Notes: a model not told the origin generated them from the letters alone. Positions 45,473-59,269 are shown, counted from the stretch's first letter. The stretch: DNA of 64,000 bases from Congeria kusceri (GCA_027627225.1 CM051038.1:46341343-46405342); one strand, 5' to 3'. Made by a program: numbers and translations.

Positions 45473-48400
45473 TTACCTCATACAAAGTTTCTTGAAAACT
45501 GAACCTGTCCTGTGTTTCCACCTGAGCACCATAACTATAGCCAGTATAACAGCAACAATGGCCAGCACTATGCCAACAATGGCACCAGTAGACAAACCTG
45601 TACAAAAGACAAAAGGAGTGTTACCCATATACTAAGTTGTTTCAAGAGTATGCATTAGGCGAGTGGCTTATGTGATGACATATCGAATTAACGCAAGCCA
45701 TGAGACTAATACATTCTCTTGGAACAATTGACTAGCATAATATTCCGTTATTATATACCACTATAAACTTCAAATGTGCATTTACCTTTTTTAATTTGTT
45801 TAAAAACTACAATAATGACCCAAATGGTATGCCATATTTTGATTTCGTATGACGCGTTCAAATAATATTTATGACGTCGTCATGCAAACAAACCAGAAAC
45901 GATGCGAAACAAAAACATGGCATTTCTATGAACTCTTAAATTTTGTGGATTTAGCAACATTGACAATTGCTGTATTTTTCTGTTATGCGAAGTCTCTTTG
46001 GTTTTTGTGTGTGTTGGGGATTTGGCATAGTAGTTTTTTTTATAGTAATGCGGAAATGGAACAATAGAGGATTTTGAGGATTTGTGAGGATTAAAATCAT
46101 AAAAATGGCGGCGTTCGTAGTGGTCGTGTTGCAGGTCAGAAGTTAAACAGTCAGATGCTGCTGTCGTAAATGTTGGTTGAAAACTCCGTTTAACTTGAAG
46201 GTTGTGAATTGTAAAGACATTGCAGCTCACATTCAATGTGGTGTCCGCATTTAAAGTGACGCTTTAGTTTAGGGCCAGGTATAGATTATATTAAAATTCT
46301 GTTTACACATCTCTATGATGACATTATTAAAAAGTAGTCCAGCTAGTGTGATAACTCAAGATCGGAAAAATAGCGAGTAGCGTAATACGGGATTTTTTTC
46401 TGTTGACATATATTTCACCGATCGATAAAGCATGCATTTTGTTAAGATTTTTAACAGGTATATAATAATAAAGCTTATTAAACAGTTTTTAAAAAATCTT
46501 TAAAAAATATACAGATTTATCTCACATATTTTTTATGTTAAATGTTTTATCTAAACCCTTTGTCCTAGAAATGCTTCCTTTAATTAATTCCATGCAATTC
46601 TGGCACAAATATATGTTGGGTGAAATAATATACAGAACTATTTGTTGTGTTGGATGTATTATAAAAGTTTCTTTATAAGCCATGACAAGATTTACATATC
46701 TTTCAAACAAAGTAGACAACCTAAGGACCGTGATGCAATATGACAGTAAAAAGGTTGTAATACCATGTTGCTGGTCGCTGGATACACAGATGGTGTTGTT
46801 GACAGCATTGCAGCTGCTTGCTTCCACCTGTTCCTCACCACACATGCTGCACCTCTGGCAAGGATCGATGCTGGAACTGTTATCGGAGTATGTTTGCCCT
46901 GGTATGCACTGCTCACACGTCGTGTTGTTGAACTTATCAGCTACAAGACATAGACATTTTGTATGTTTCACAAAAATTAGCTTAAACGGCCAAACAATGG
47001 CTCAGCATATTAATTATCAGGAATTCCATCGTAAGGCTGCTTTTCCATATGTCCATATCCACACCCGCATTGCGCAAATTGGCATCCGCAAAAAAAAACC
47101 AACAGTGGGACTGCTTCCTTGTGTCCGCAGTCCGTATCCACAAAGCGTTTCCGCAAAAGCCGTCTGCAAAAAATTGCTTGGTGACGACATGGTATCTAAC
47201 ATAGCATATTGAACAAAAAGTTGTTATAAGTATGTTGTGACATGGGATAAGTAGCAGAACTAGTCTAAAGACACTCGACTAACTCACCTAAGACTCACTG
47301 AGTATAATGCACCCCGGGTTTGGGGGGGAGGGGCTGGGGAGGGAGCAGCGGGCTGACCCCGGGGAATTTGATTTTGACAAATTTTATTTTTGGGGGTCTA
47401 ATTCCCCTCCCTGGAGACAAGCATTTTCTGCTAAATCCCCACAGTGAGAGATGCTTGGGTTCCCAATATTAGCTGGATCTAAAATCTGACTAAGTCTATT
47501 TCCCGGGACATAGAATTTTTCCATGTGTCAAATTCCCACCTGTCGAGAATCGCTTTCAGTCTAAAGTCCCGTATATACCCGCCGCTACCACATGTGGGAA
47601 AATATTGATAGGTGTATAATAACTAGGTAAAAACTATAAAACTTTAAATGAGTCATGACTGACGTTGAAGATATAAATGTTTTCTATTGTTGCAAATCTA
47701 CGCCCTGTGTATGTTTTCGCATAATGGCATAAATATTTGCAGCCGACTTATTAAAAAAATCTAGTTCTTCTTACTCACGTATGGTAACTATAATTTGGAA
47801 ATATGAAGAAAACTAAAATATTCTACAATTATGCGGATTCATAGAAAAGCGCCTTCTGCATAATATTTATGCGGATACCGATACTGATGCAGATACGGAC
47901 ATATGGAAAAGAGGCCTAATGGTCACCGTGCAGGTACAAAAGCGCTTAAAGATGTCCTTGCGTGTGTCTACAATTCATACGTATTTGAATCATTTAGCCA
48001 AACAACTTTTAGTAAATAATCAAGCAGACCACACTTCATCTTAATAATACATTACTACTATCTATATTCATACTGTACATGGAAGATAAATTCTGTCGCA
48101 ATGCACAGTGTCAAAAAAGATTGAGTCTCCTCTATGCATGCTTGTTAAGAGGAGGTATGATTTCAGTAACATGACCCATGACCCCAGATAGGTTTTGGTG
48201 CAGAGCGCAAGGTATCCGGACAAAATCCCTCCCGGACATAATCCCTTCCGCTCATAATAATCCCTACCCAATAAATATTTACAATATTAAAATTGATTGC
48301 AAAAATAAAAGGTTGTAATAAAAATATTTATGCCTTATTTAGCATTTAGAATGGTAATTCTTGCATTAATAATTAACTTGTATAATTTAATTAAAAAACA

Positions 48401-51400
48401 TTAAGAATCTCTGTTATCAGTGGGGGATTTTGTCCGGGGTGTAAAATTATCGAGAGGGATTATGTCCGGGTATGCAAAAATGAGCTGGAGGGATTTTGTC
48501 CAGGAGGGATTATGTCCGGGAGCGTAAATGTACACTACAACCAGAACTTATGGGAGTAAAATAATATGCACAGTCAGTCGAACAAGTTTGGGGGATTAAT
48601 GTTGTTTCAATCCGCAATTCATTGGTTTGCTTAAAATTGCAAAAGAATACAATGGAGCAACCTAGAATAATGCAGTAGATATTTCAAGATCACAAATGTA
48701 TTAAATAAAAAATTTCTACATATTCCAAATTCTTGCAGGCGATTATTATTTGTGGGTCTGTTTTTCATTTTCTAAGTGTATGAAACAATTTGAAATTGTG
48801 TATGTAAAGGTTCACCCTTATTTGATTTTCTTTGCATAACTTGAGAATTCCTGTGCGTGAATCACACATATACGCATCTGATCTCATAGTTATTCTTACA
48901 AAGTTTCAACACGCCTTTCCCAGGGGGACAAGCGGATACAGGCCTACACACAGGGTAAGGACCCTGCTCCATCCAGTAGCCATTGATGCAGCCACATTTG
49001 AGGTTCGCAGTGCTCGAGCAGTTTTCGATGGGGACCATCCTGGCCTCCCGACCGTTGTTACCTGGGCACTCGGTGGAACACAGCGCACAGGAGTGAACAA
49101 TGTTGTACTGGGGCTGATAGGTTCCAGGTGGGCAAGGCAAACATTCATCTTGCTGGGCATGGGACGTGCAGTCGCTCATCCAAAATGTTCCTGGTGAGCA
49201 TTTCAAGCACAGCAGTCCTGAAGAACGTTTATGGTAGTTCTCAGTCTGCCCTTGCACTAGTCCAGCAAACAGCAGAAATGGGACACAGAATGCTGTTATG
49301 CTCTTTCTCCTGATTTGATGTATCTGCAATTAAAAACAAAACAACATGTAAACTCTTCATCAGAAGTCAAATGTACATATAAAACTGAACAGACATGATA
49401 CTGTTAGCAGAAAACCAGTGTTCTGGAGAGGTATCACGTAAAGTGAGACACTTGTCTCACAGCTCATGAAAAATGTGGACATTTCCAATTTTTTTGAGAC
49501 ACAAACAAAATACGCCTAGCCTCAGGGTACCGATTCTCGAACGGTACTATCTCTCGAACTATTTTTATTATTTATAAAACTTATTAACATGTGAATCATT
49601 GACACTAAAATATGATGTCGTTTTAAGTAAGTCTAATATACACATGTTGTATTGGAAAACTCATAACTTCACAGCCTCTTTTTCGGTAGCACATCTGCAG
49701 ACGAAGTTTTATTTAGCTACAAAAAGTTTAAGTATGTGACCGGGAAATGTCGGGTTTCCTTTAGTAAAATCGTTCTTTGTCTCAAAAGTAGTATTGGTTT
49801 TAAGATTTAAACACTTAGAACAAAGCTGTCATTCAACATTTAGGCCTTTTACTTTGTTTACAACTGTCAAAATGACGTATTTATCACAATAATGCTGTTA
49901 AAGCGCTCTACTTTAGATTTGATTAGGTTACACACAACTACGTTATTTTTTATTTAATTTGGGTTACATACAATTACTGGTATTTGTATTGGTCATTGAA
50001 TAATGAAAGTATTTCCCTAGACGATATGTTGGAGTCTCTTTTACTCAGTTTTGATCTACACATGGTATTAGTTAGAGAAAAAAAACTGTCAATATGTGAT
50101 CAGTATGATGTCAAGTAGAGTGATATAATTATATTTATTTGTTATATGACATGTTCTGCATTATCTGTAGTTTATGTGAAAAAAAATCATCAGTAGTAAT
50201 ACTGCACTTCATTTACGATGTAAATACATTGATTTTACCTGTTACATGTGTGTTGGAACTTTTTGTTGACCCGAATGAATGAACGTTCGACAATTGGTTC
50301 CAAACCGGTTCAAAAATTTAAACATAGGTGACTTGGTAAACGGTAAGGTGGTGTTATCAACTGATATTTTCGCGAATTTTTGTAGTTTTAGAAAGAGTAA
50401 TGTTTTGTTTGATATGCTAATGTAAATATTTTTCAAGAACTTAAAACAATTTTATATATTTAACCAAACTTAGAAAAAATTGTTCGAGAATTGGTACCCC
50501 GAGGCTACAATTTCCTACAAATGATAAAATCAATAACAATATTTATTTACCTTGCCTAGTTGTGTCTTGTATAAGTGTCAGTGGTTGGTATGAGTTTAAC
50601 CAACAGCAGTTAACATTAGAAACACAGTTAATGTTATTTTTTTAAATTTTATAAACTGTTCAACACAAAAAACTGACATCACTGTAGCATGGGTTTTATT
50701 AATTTTAATAGATACAAAAGAGACCTGAAATAAACATATAACAATTATAAAGTAATATTTAAATAATGTAAATACATTATTAATTATAGTCAATTTAAAT
50801 GCAATATAACACAATACAATTATTTGGACAGGTCAGGGAGGGAATACCTACCAGAGCACAAATCTAATTATAAAATATACAAGTATACAACAATATCAAC
50901 TTCTTCTCTTCACATCTGACTTTGGAATGAACACATAATTTTCACCTTTCACACACCATTCACTCACTCATCCATAATTCAGCCAATCATATTCTTTTAA
51001 AACAAGATAATACTTGCTGGTCAATATTGGAAAAAGGATTAGTGCAAATCTGGTTTTTGGCTAAAGTTTAAAGCAGTGTTCTCACTGTAAAATGTGTTAT
51101 TGATAAATTAACCTTTTGTGACTATATTAAAGTTGTATGTGGCACATTTTAAAATAAACAATAGTTAACCTATATTACATATTCCCCCTCCTTAAACTAG
51201 AAATGGCTCCTGTCATTTCATAATACTAAGTTATCATTTACAAAAATTCAGTATGTACCATAATATACAATAAAGAATTACATTTGGATACATCACTACT
51301 GATATCTGAAATGTAGCAGTAGGAATACCAACATAAACAGTAATATCAGCCTTCAAGTAACAAATTATAAATATTTGTCACATGACCATGGCATATGCCA

Positions 51401-54400
51401 ACAGTTTGGATCAGCAAAGGCAGGCCAAATAATGAAAATAATTGCATTATATTGTATGTGAATTTGTTTTTCATTAAGACAGCAAGAGGTGTCTTTAAGA
51501 AAGTGTCGCATACAAAACAATGACAAGCAAATTTAAGAGCAAAGATAAAATATCATTTTTATTGTTACAGTTTTTGTAGTCCATTGCACCAAATAAGTTT
51601 ATGTACAAACTTGTTTAAAATTCAATAAAATTATCAAGAGACTGAACTTACCATAGTGAACAACAGCTGAAATATTATAATATTTCACACTATTAACATT
51701 CATGTGTTATTATTAAATAAATATTTCCTGTTCACTAATCTGTTGACCAAATACCCACTGGCCATAACGATTTGGTTCATGCCTTGTTCGTGTGGAACGA
51801 CGGATAGGTTCAGCACTTTTGTTTGATAGTGGACTTTCTGTATCATGTGGAAGACTCTGTGAGTCTGATTGCTCATCTGAGTACACTATGGGTAAATCAG
51901 GAGCCCCATGATTGACACTACTACTGCTGTTACTACTGTTATTCAACTGATGTGTACTATACAATTCAGTGTCAGAAGCAGAATCAGTAGGTTTCTTTAT
52001 TTTGTGATTTTGAAGTGCAACGTCCTTGTTTAGGATGTTTCCGTAATGGTGGAATGATGTAGGGCTGAGATACATCAGTTTCCTCACCATCGGAATCAGG
52101 AACATCAGAAGATGTACTCTTCACAACTTTGGATTTAACCTTCTTAGAAACTTTGGGGTCAACCTGCTTGGAATTGTGAGACTCTACCCTTGAAGGGATA
52201 CTGTTAAATGGCAACAGCATGTTTCTGTGAAGGATACGGGTGGATCCTTTCCCCATTTCCAACTTAACATGGTACACAGGAATATCATTATCAGGTACTT
52301 TAGTTACAAGATAAGGTTCTCTTGCCGATGTATCTGCAAGTTTATTTTTCCCTTTTAGACCAACATTTCTGACCAAGACTCTATCACCCACTTCTAAACT
52401 AGAATGTTTAACCTTCTGGTCATAAGCCTGCTTATTTGTATTCTTGGACTTATTGGCTTCATTGGATGCTACCTCATAGGCAAACTTCATTCGTTCAGAT
52501 AGAGATTTTGCATAGGACGTTGCATTAGTTGTAGCACTAGTGGTATCAGTACTTATTCCAAGAAATGCAGTTGCATCATTTTTGGTAGCATTATAAGCAT
52601 GCACTAGAGGAGCATCATAGCTTTTCCAGTCAGACTTTTGTTCAACTGGTAAGGTTCCCAACAGTCTTATTAATGTCTGGTTAAATCTTTCTGCAGCACC
52701 ATTACCCATTGGGTGATACGGTGTAGTCTTAGATTTTTTTATACCTGTCAATTTACAGAGTTCAGCAATGGTTTTGCCTACAAAATTGCTTCCTTGATCA
52801 CTATGAAGTTGTTCTGGAAACCCATAATGGACAAAGAAATTGTCATACAGTGCTTTAGCTGTTGTACTGGCTTTTTGGTTATGGCATGGAACTGCTTGTG
52901 CATAGCGAGTGAAATGGTCCACTATGACCAGAACATCTTCATAGCCACCTTTTGACTTTTCCAGAGATAGGAAATCAATACTGACCAATTCCATAGGTCT
53001 GGTTGTGAAAATTGGTACCAACTCTGCAGCTGGTTTAATAGGTGTCTTGAAAGAAACACAACGATCACAATTTTCAATCATTTGGGTTCCATTTTGTTCA
53101 AGACCAGGCCAATAGAAACGATTTCTTGCAAGCCAAAGACTTTTGTCCTTACCAGGATGACCTACATTGTTGTGGATACCTGCCAATGCAACATCACGGT
53201 GTGTTGTGGGGATTACAAGCTGATTTGACCTTTTGATCATCAAGAACAGTAGTTCGATATAAAATTCCATCTGCTAACTGCAACTTATTCCACTGTCTGA
53301 AGTATTTCTGAACTTCTTTGGGTTCTATACTCAAGTCATTTCCTCTTGGATGAAAACCACTGTTTAGCAACTCAATTACCCTAGACAACACAGGATCTTG
53401 TGATTGTTCCACACGCCAGTCCAGATTTTGGAAACCCTGAACATTCAAGTTCTCACGGGTCGAATGAGGACATGAAAATGTTAAAGTTTCTGAGAAAGGA
53501 ACAACGGTAGATGCCGAGTTGCAAATTGCAGTGACCACCTCATTAGACAAGGAAGGATGACGAGAAAGACTGTCAGCATCAGTGTTGTGTTTACCAGACT
53601 TGTATGAAATAGTGAAATCAAAGGAAGATAAAGCGGCAATCCATCTTTGGCTGGTAGCATCAAGTTTTGCTTTTGTGAGAACATAGGTAAGAGGATTGTT
53701 GTCAGTAACAACTTCAAACTTGTGACCTTGCAAATAGTCAGTAAATTTGTCAGAAATAGCCCACTTCATGGCTAAAAATTCTCTCTTATGTGCTGGATAA
53801 TTTTTTTCGCTAGGACGGAGACCGCGACTCGCATAGGCTATAACCTTTTCAATACCATCTTGTTTTTGATACAGGACTGCACCCAAACCGTACCCACTTG
53901 GATCAGTGTGTAAGATAAATGGCATATCATAATTAGCATAGGCTAGAATTGGTGGCTGCATTAAGGCTTGTTTTACCTGTTGAAATGCCTTTTGCTGAAC
54001 ATCACCCCATGTCCAAGGAACTTGACACACCTTCCTTTTCTTAGATTTCTTTGGACCTGTTTCATGACCTTGAAGAAGAGCATTAAGAGGTTGGACAATT
54101 TTGGAAAAGTCTTTTATAAAGCGACGGTAATAGCCAATGAAACCAAGGAATTGCCTCAGTTCTTTTACATTAGTGGGAATTGGCCATGATTTGACTGCTG
54201 ACACCTTTTCAGGATCAGTCTCAGCACCTTTTGCAGATACCACATGTCCTAAATAGGTAACACCTTTTGCAGATACCACATGTCCTAAATAGGTAACTGA
54301 GGTCTTGAAAAACTCACATTTGTGGAAGGCTTAAGTATGAGATTATGTTGACTTAAACGTTCAAAAACAAATTCCAACCGATCAACATGCTCCTGGAATG

Positions 54401-57400
54401 TTTTAGAAAACACTAAAATATCGTCGAGAAAGATCAGACAGTCACGCAAATGCATTTCTCCCATGCATTTTTCCATCAGACGTTGGAAAGTAGCAGGAGC
54501 ATTTGTCAACCCAAAACCTAAACGATTGTATTCAAAAAATCCTAGATTCCCCACTGAAAAAGCAGTTTTAGCTTTATCTGACTCTTCTATTTCCACTTGC
54601 CAATATCCAGAACGTAAATCAAGTTTTGAAAAGAATTTTGAACCACTAAGAGTATCAATTGTATCATCAAATCTGGGTAAAATGTAAGCATCTTTTCAGG
54701 CTTTCTGATTAAGTAGCCTATAATCAATACAAAACCGCAGTGAACCATCCTTTTTCCTTTCTAATACAACATTGGAAGAATAGGGTCTGTCAGATTCACG
54801 GATAACATCTGCATCCAACATTTCTTTTATATGTTGATGGACTTCTTCATAAAGACCAGGTGGAATCCTTCTATATGGTTGTTTAAAGGGGTTTTCATTA
54901 TCCAACGCTATTTTGTGCTTAACTAGGTCTGTGTTTCCTAAGTCTAGTGAAGTTTTAGAAAAGACATGATGCCATTTGCCTAAGACTTGTCTTGCTCTCA
55001 AAAGCTGATCTAGAGTAAGTGAGGAACAATCAATCTGGATTCCTAGTTCTTCGAGAGGCAAGCATGGGTCATCTGCATCACATTCAGTGTTAGATTTAAT
55101 ATGGGACACTAAATCATCAACAACCTTAACTTCTGAAAGTTGACAAAATTCTGATTTAGGTTTGATTGTGATTGGTTTAGCAGATATGTTACATACCTTA
55201 ACTGAAACCCCAGCTTGAGATCTGTTTCCTACATGTACAACTCTTGGACATACAAGATAGTTATTCTTGTTGTTCAGGTTTTCTGTTACACCATCTACAA
55301 TGGAATCATCAAGTTTTCTGCAAATGCCTTTAGCCAATACAGTTTCATATGGTGGTATTACAATTGGCTTTTTGTTGATAGATTTAATAGGAAATGACTG
55401 ACAAGCTCCACCCTCAAATGCTGTTTTCCATTCAGGAGGTAAATTAGAATCACTACTGCACTTAGCAAACAGTTGTTTGTAAATTCTAATAACATTAGAG
55501 CCAACAATGAAAGGCACAAATGAATTAAATTCATTATCTAGAAGAACTAATACTGGAACATTCAACTTACAATCTGGTAAAAATGGGAGTTCAAGAGAGC
55601 ACTCAACAAATCCAGTATATTTAAGTTTTGAACCATTTGCAACAGAAATGTCAAGCCCAAATTCTCAATATCTTTTATAGGAGGTTTGTCCTTTAAAGAA
55701 TCAAGAGTAGATTGTGAAATGGTAGATACATGTGATCCACTGTGTATCAAAGCAGTAATTGTTTGGTTTTGTACTATGATTTCACTAGTGTTACTTGGAC
55801 CAACCATTTCAACATCAATATTAGTATGGCCTTTAGTGTCAATATGGGTTCCTGACTGGCCTTGTGGAACAGAAACCCCTAGAAGTTTAAAGGACCCCTT
55901 CCCCTACCTCTGGGTGGGGATGTATAGTTTGACGGGTTGTTTTGGTTTGCAGCATTTGGCTGACCTGCTGTTGATCTGTCATTAAATTGGTTATATGTAT
56001 TATACCGGCCCCGGTTATTGTAACTCCTATAGCTTTGCTGATTTCCTCGGAAACCACCCCTTAAACTGGGAGGTCTTGACCTTGAGTATGGTCTTGAGTA
56101 ATTGCTACCCAAAGGTGCATTATGGGAATCTAACTTAGCAAGAATCTGGTCAAACTTGGAGTCTAATTTAGAGTCAAATTGCTTACCTACCTGATCAATT
56201 TTTTGTTCTAATTTTTTTTCTAAGTTTTTTTGTTAATCATCATGAGTAACTACTGGAGCATGATGTTGAGGTTTTGACTTACTGGGTGTAACAGTTTCAG
56301 AGTGGTTAATGTTGATTTGTTTTTCAACCATTCTGATTTCTCGTAAAAGATTATCGAAATTGTTAATACTGTCATATTTATGTCTTGTTTGAGCTTTTAA
56401 CTGCTCTGAATGTAAAGACTGCCAGAATTTATGCCTCAACATATCATTTTTGGACTCTTTTCCTAAATAGCCATGATCAACTGCTGTTTGTAAAAGTGAC
56501 TCAAGTCTACTACCATAGACAGACACTGGTTCATTTGGCAGTTGATGGCAGTTAAAAAATTCCTGCATAACCATTTCATTGGTGGAGATATCCCCAAATC
56601 TTGAATCAAATTTGTCAAGAATATTGACAATAGTTGCCTTTTCTCCCAGGGCTGGAAGCAGAGTTTTGGCAGTGCCACGTAAACTCCGACAAGCAGCGGA
56701 CATGACCATCACATCTGATAATTCAGTGTTTTGTTTAAGACACTGAATTTCATATTTCCACTCTCTGTAAGTAACATCCCCCTTTTGTGGTGGGGTATCT
56801 CCAGAAAACAATGATATTTTGGGGATAAAAGTCTGTGCTTTATATACAGGGGAATGGTTACTGGAATGTGAAGTTTCCCTTTCCTCATATTCCCTATACG
56901 CATCCAGATGTCTACTTTCATATTTTGGCGTGCTGATCAGTGGAGTTATTCTGTACTTGGATTTTAGAATTTCTATCATTTCTTGTTCTGACATACTAAT
57001 GTCAGTAATGAGTTTTTGGCCTTCTGCCATCATGAACAATTATCAAGAAAAACTATGTCAGCTTTATATAGAACAGTGTAACAATTACTTTAAAATTCAG
57101 TTATTTACAAAAGTTAAAATAGAATTTGCAAAACAATGTGGAAAAATTCACTCAAGAGCACAGACTTGCAAGGTGCACATGAACACGTGAGAGTCAAGGC
57201 TACCGAACACAAACCTCAGTGAGATGGGTCAATCCCGTCCTCGAACATCGGCAAACGTCCAATGACCAGGACAATAAATCAAGCAATCATGGGCACTCTA
57301 AATACAATGGGCAACAATGCTCTTGAGCCAATACTTTGACAATAAAACTGAGGGATGTATTCCGTCTGTATACAATTTGAAATTTATGGTACCCGATCTA

Positions 57401-59269
57401 GGACCTCTATTTGACTTATGGGTCCTCAATAGATCCAATCGAAATCTTGGAGCACGTACAGAATTATTGCAATTAATGAGACGTATTTGTTGATTAATCA
57501 GTGCAATTCGCTGAGCTAATATTTTATCCTGCTCTTCAAATAGCCTGCTGTTTGTATGGCCATGTGATTGATTCCAACCTACAATAGTATATGGAGGGAT
57601 TTCCAAAAATGTGTATGGTAAATTGTTTGCAGTGAACAGTGCCTGAAATTCTGAAATATAATTCAAGCAGTTGCTCACATCCACTTCCGAATTGGTATGT
57701 TTCAAATTGATAAATTTACCTGTTTTTCTAGTTAAATCACAAGTGCCAAGCCAGATAAGAAAATGAGAATTTGGTGGAAAATTGTGAATATTTCTTACTG
57801 TAAAACTAAACTGCTGTGCGAAACCTGCGCCACTTTTACATCTAAATTCTATATCAAACTCACTGAAAAGATGTTTATGTTTTCTGAGGTAATTGCCTTT
57901 ACTATCAGAAATCAAGACAAAGTGTTTTGTCAAATTACCTGAATTTAAAACTAACTGTTTAGTCAAAAACTTTTCCAGTCTTCGTTCACTCATATGTTGC
58001 AAAATCTTTTAAACAATAAACAAACTGTTAAAATTCATGTAAAGAATTAAAATAATCACAACACATCTATTCCCACTCTTACAAAATACACACTCTAACA
58101 AATTTAAACCATATTTATCTTATTTGCAAAAATATTGCTCTGGTAGAGAAACAATAGTAACAAAATGCACATTCAATATTGAATTTGAATTATCACTTCA
58201 ATTTATTATAAATTCCTCATTAATTAAACAACAATTATTATAATTAAGGCTTTCACACAGAATAAAAGTTAATGAGTTCAGCACAAGCACAAATTAGGAT
58301 AAGTCACACGCGCACACCCAACAGGAACAGTCTTGAGGTTAAAATAAGTCACGTTTAGTGTGATCCTCCCATGTAGCTTAAACTGCCTTGCTGAATCCAA
58401 CAGTGTTTGTGATTCCCTCTGAAGTCAGTTTGAACTCAAAAACAAAACATCAAAATAAAATTGATGTTTGAGTAATAATTAGCTGTTTGTTTTTCTAATG
58501 GTTATCTGCTGGGCCCAGATATTTATTTAAACTGAAATCACGGTGTCTCTTTTTTTTTTTCAAGGCGACACCGGATAATTATTAGATTCACAGTATCCAA
58601 CAATAATGGATAGTGGATAGGTAACTCTGGCCTTTTAAAGCTGCATCATTTCAGGTCCCACGTTGGGCGCCATTTGTAGCATGGATTTTATTTATTTTAA
58701 TAGATACAAAAGAGACCTTAAATAAACATATAACAATTATAAAGTAATATTTAAATAATGTAAATACATGATTAATTATAGTCAATTTAAATGCAATACA
58801 ACACAATACAATTATTTGGACAGGTCAGGGAGGGAATACCTACCAGAGCACCAAATCTAATTATAAAATATACAAGTATACAACAATATCAACTTCTTCT
58901 CTTCACATCTGACTTTGGAATGAACACATAATTTTCACCTTTCACACACCATTCACTCACTCATCCATAATTCAGCCAATCATATTCTTTTAAAACACGA
59001 TAATACTTGCTGGTCAATATTGGAAAAAGGATTAGTGCAAAACTGGTTTTTGGCTAAAGTTTAAAGCAGTGTTCTCACTGTAAAATGTGTTATTGATAAA
59101 TTAAGCTTTTGTGACTATATTAAAGTTGTATGTGGCACATTTTAAAATAAACAATAGTTAACCTATGTTACATAACTAATAAACTTGAAATTAGTGATTT
59201 TCAATGGAACAACGTTATTCTTTTTGTGCTTAATAAAAAGTGAACGCGTCATAAAATTACCTTCAACAT
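45473..59269 (-). CDS. TNF-receptor-superfamily member, copy 2 (four exons, retroelement C in intron 1)
   Basis: Predicted type I membrane receptor of 244 residues. Exons on the minus strand: 59261-59269 (ATG TTG AAG, donor GTAATT), 48900-49323, 46764-46940, 45473-45597 (stop 45473-45475). All phases agree (0, 1, 1). Residues 1-28 form a signal peptide; 42 to about 200 hold the cysteine-rich repeats that bind TNF-type ligands in this family; 209-228 are the membrane helix; 229-244 a basic tail without death domain or a TRAF motif I can recognise. Short-tailed members often act as decoys or through adaptors, but the stop overlaps a splice donor, so a longer signalling tail may exist. Intron 1 is 9.9 kb and contains retroelement C and a TA-flanked element; intron 2 contains PIF/Harbinger-like and foldback elements. 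I am sure of the family, fairly sure of exons 2-4, less sure of exon 1. Confidence 0.75.
47035..47916. mobile_element. Non-autonomous PIF/Harbinger-like element (unit 2)
   Basis: Duplicate of 25784-26665. Confidence 0.72.
48211..48522. mobile_element. Second foldback-like element (unit 2)
   Basis: Duplicate of 26960-27271. Confidence 0.62.
49519..50505. mobile_element. TA-flanked TIR element (unit 2)
   Basis: Duplicate of 28268-29254. Confidence 0.65.
50683..51179 (-). repeat. 3' LTR of element C
   Basis: 497 bp, same as 29432-29928; polypurine tract at 51180-51194. Confidence 0.9.
51713..55891 (-). pseudogene. pol: pol of element C (several lesions)
   Basis: Identical to element B pol with the same frameshifts, TGA (54696-54698), 36-bp duplication (54225-54296) and 54-bp deletion. 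Protease HSG at 55742-55744; slip site at 55885-55891. Confidence 0.9.
55879..57033 (-). pseudogene. gag: gag of element C (one nonsense codon)
   Basis: Same as gag of B; TAA at 56233-56235. Confidence 0.87.
57298..57993 (-). CDS. SGNH/GDSL-hydrolase-like protein of element C
   Basis: 231 codons, identical to the element B ORF. In an element whose pol and gag are broken and whose LTRs differ by 2%, this ORF is still open, which could be chance over 700 bp. Confidence 0.68.
   Translation of the reverse strand: MSERRLEKFLTKQLVLNSGNLTKHFVLISDSKGNYLRKHKHLFSEFDIEFRCKSGAGFAQQFSFTVRNIHNFPPNSHFLIWLGTCDLTRKTGKFINLKHTNSEVDVSNCLNYISEFQALFTANNLPYTFLEIPPYTIVGWNQSHGHTNSRLFEEQDKILAQRIALINQQIRLINCNNSVRAPRFRLDLLRTHKSNRGPRSGTINFKLYTDGIHPSVLLSKYWLKSIVAHCI
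58655..58672 (-). other. Primer-binding site, tRNA-Lys type (element C)
   Basis: TGGCGCCCAACGTGGGAC, unchanged from A and B, two bases inside the 5' LTR. Confidence 0.82.
58675..59172 (-). repeat. 5' LTR of element C
   Basis: 498 bp, TG...CA, outside the duplicated unit; the only example here of a C-type right LTR. Confidence 0.9.
59261..59269 (-). CDS. Candidate TNFR first coding exon (start codon)
   Basis: Minus-strand ATG TTG AAG followed by GTAATT. Joined in phase 0 to exon 2 it puts Met-Leu-Lys right before the basic n-region of the signal peptide. It lies 89 bases beyond the outer end of element C. No other ATG-donor pair in phase 0 was seen between 49323 and element C. Upstream 5' UTR boundaries are not visible; no TATA box stands out. 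Confidence 0.5.

Larger units (their letters stand above)
37372..58622. repeat. Tandem duplication of 21,251 bp, unit 2
   Basis: Second unit, head to tail with the first. It ends at 58622, where B continues with 10 bases absent from C; after that point B follows the A-type sequence and C its own. Unit 2 contains the B right LTR, the second spacer and most of element C. Confidence 0.92.
50683..59172 (-). mobile_element. LTR retrotransposon copy C
   Basis: 8,490 bp; LTRs 50683-51179 and 58675-59172 differ at about ten places (about 2%), so it is older than A. Flanks are TCAC on the left and TAAC on the right: either a target duplication with one change or no duplication. Body identical to B up to 58622. 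Inserted in the same orientation as the TNFR gene, in intron 1. Confidence 0.92.
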
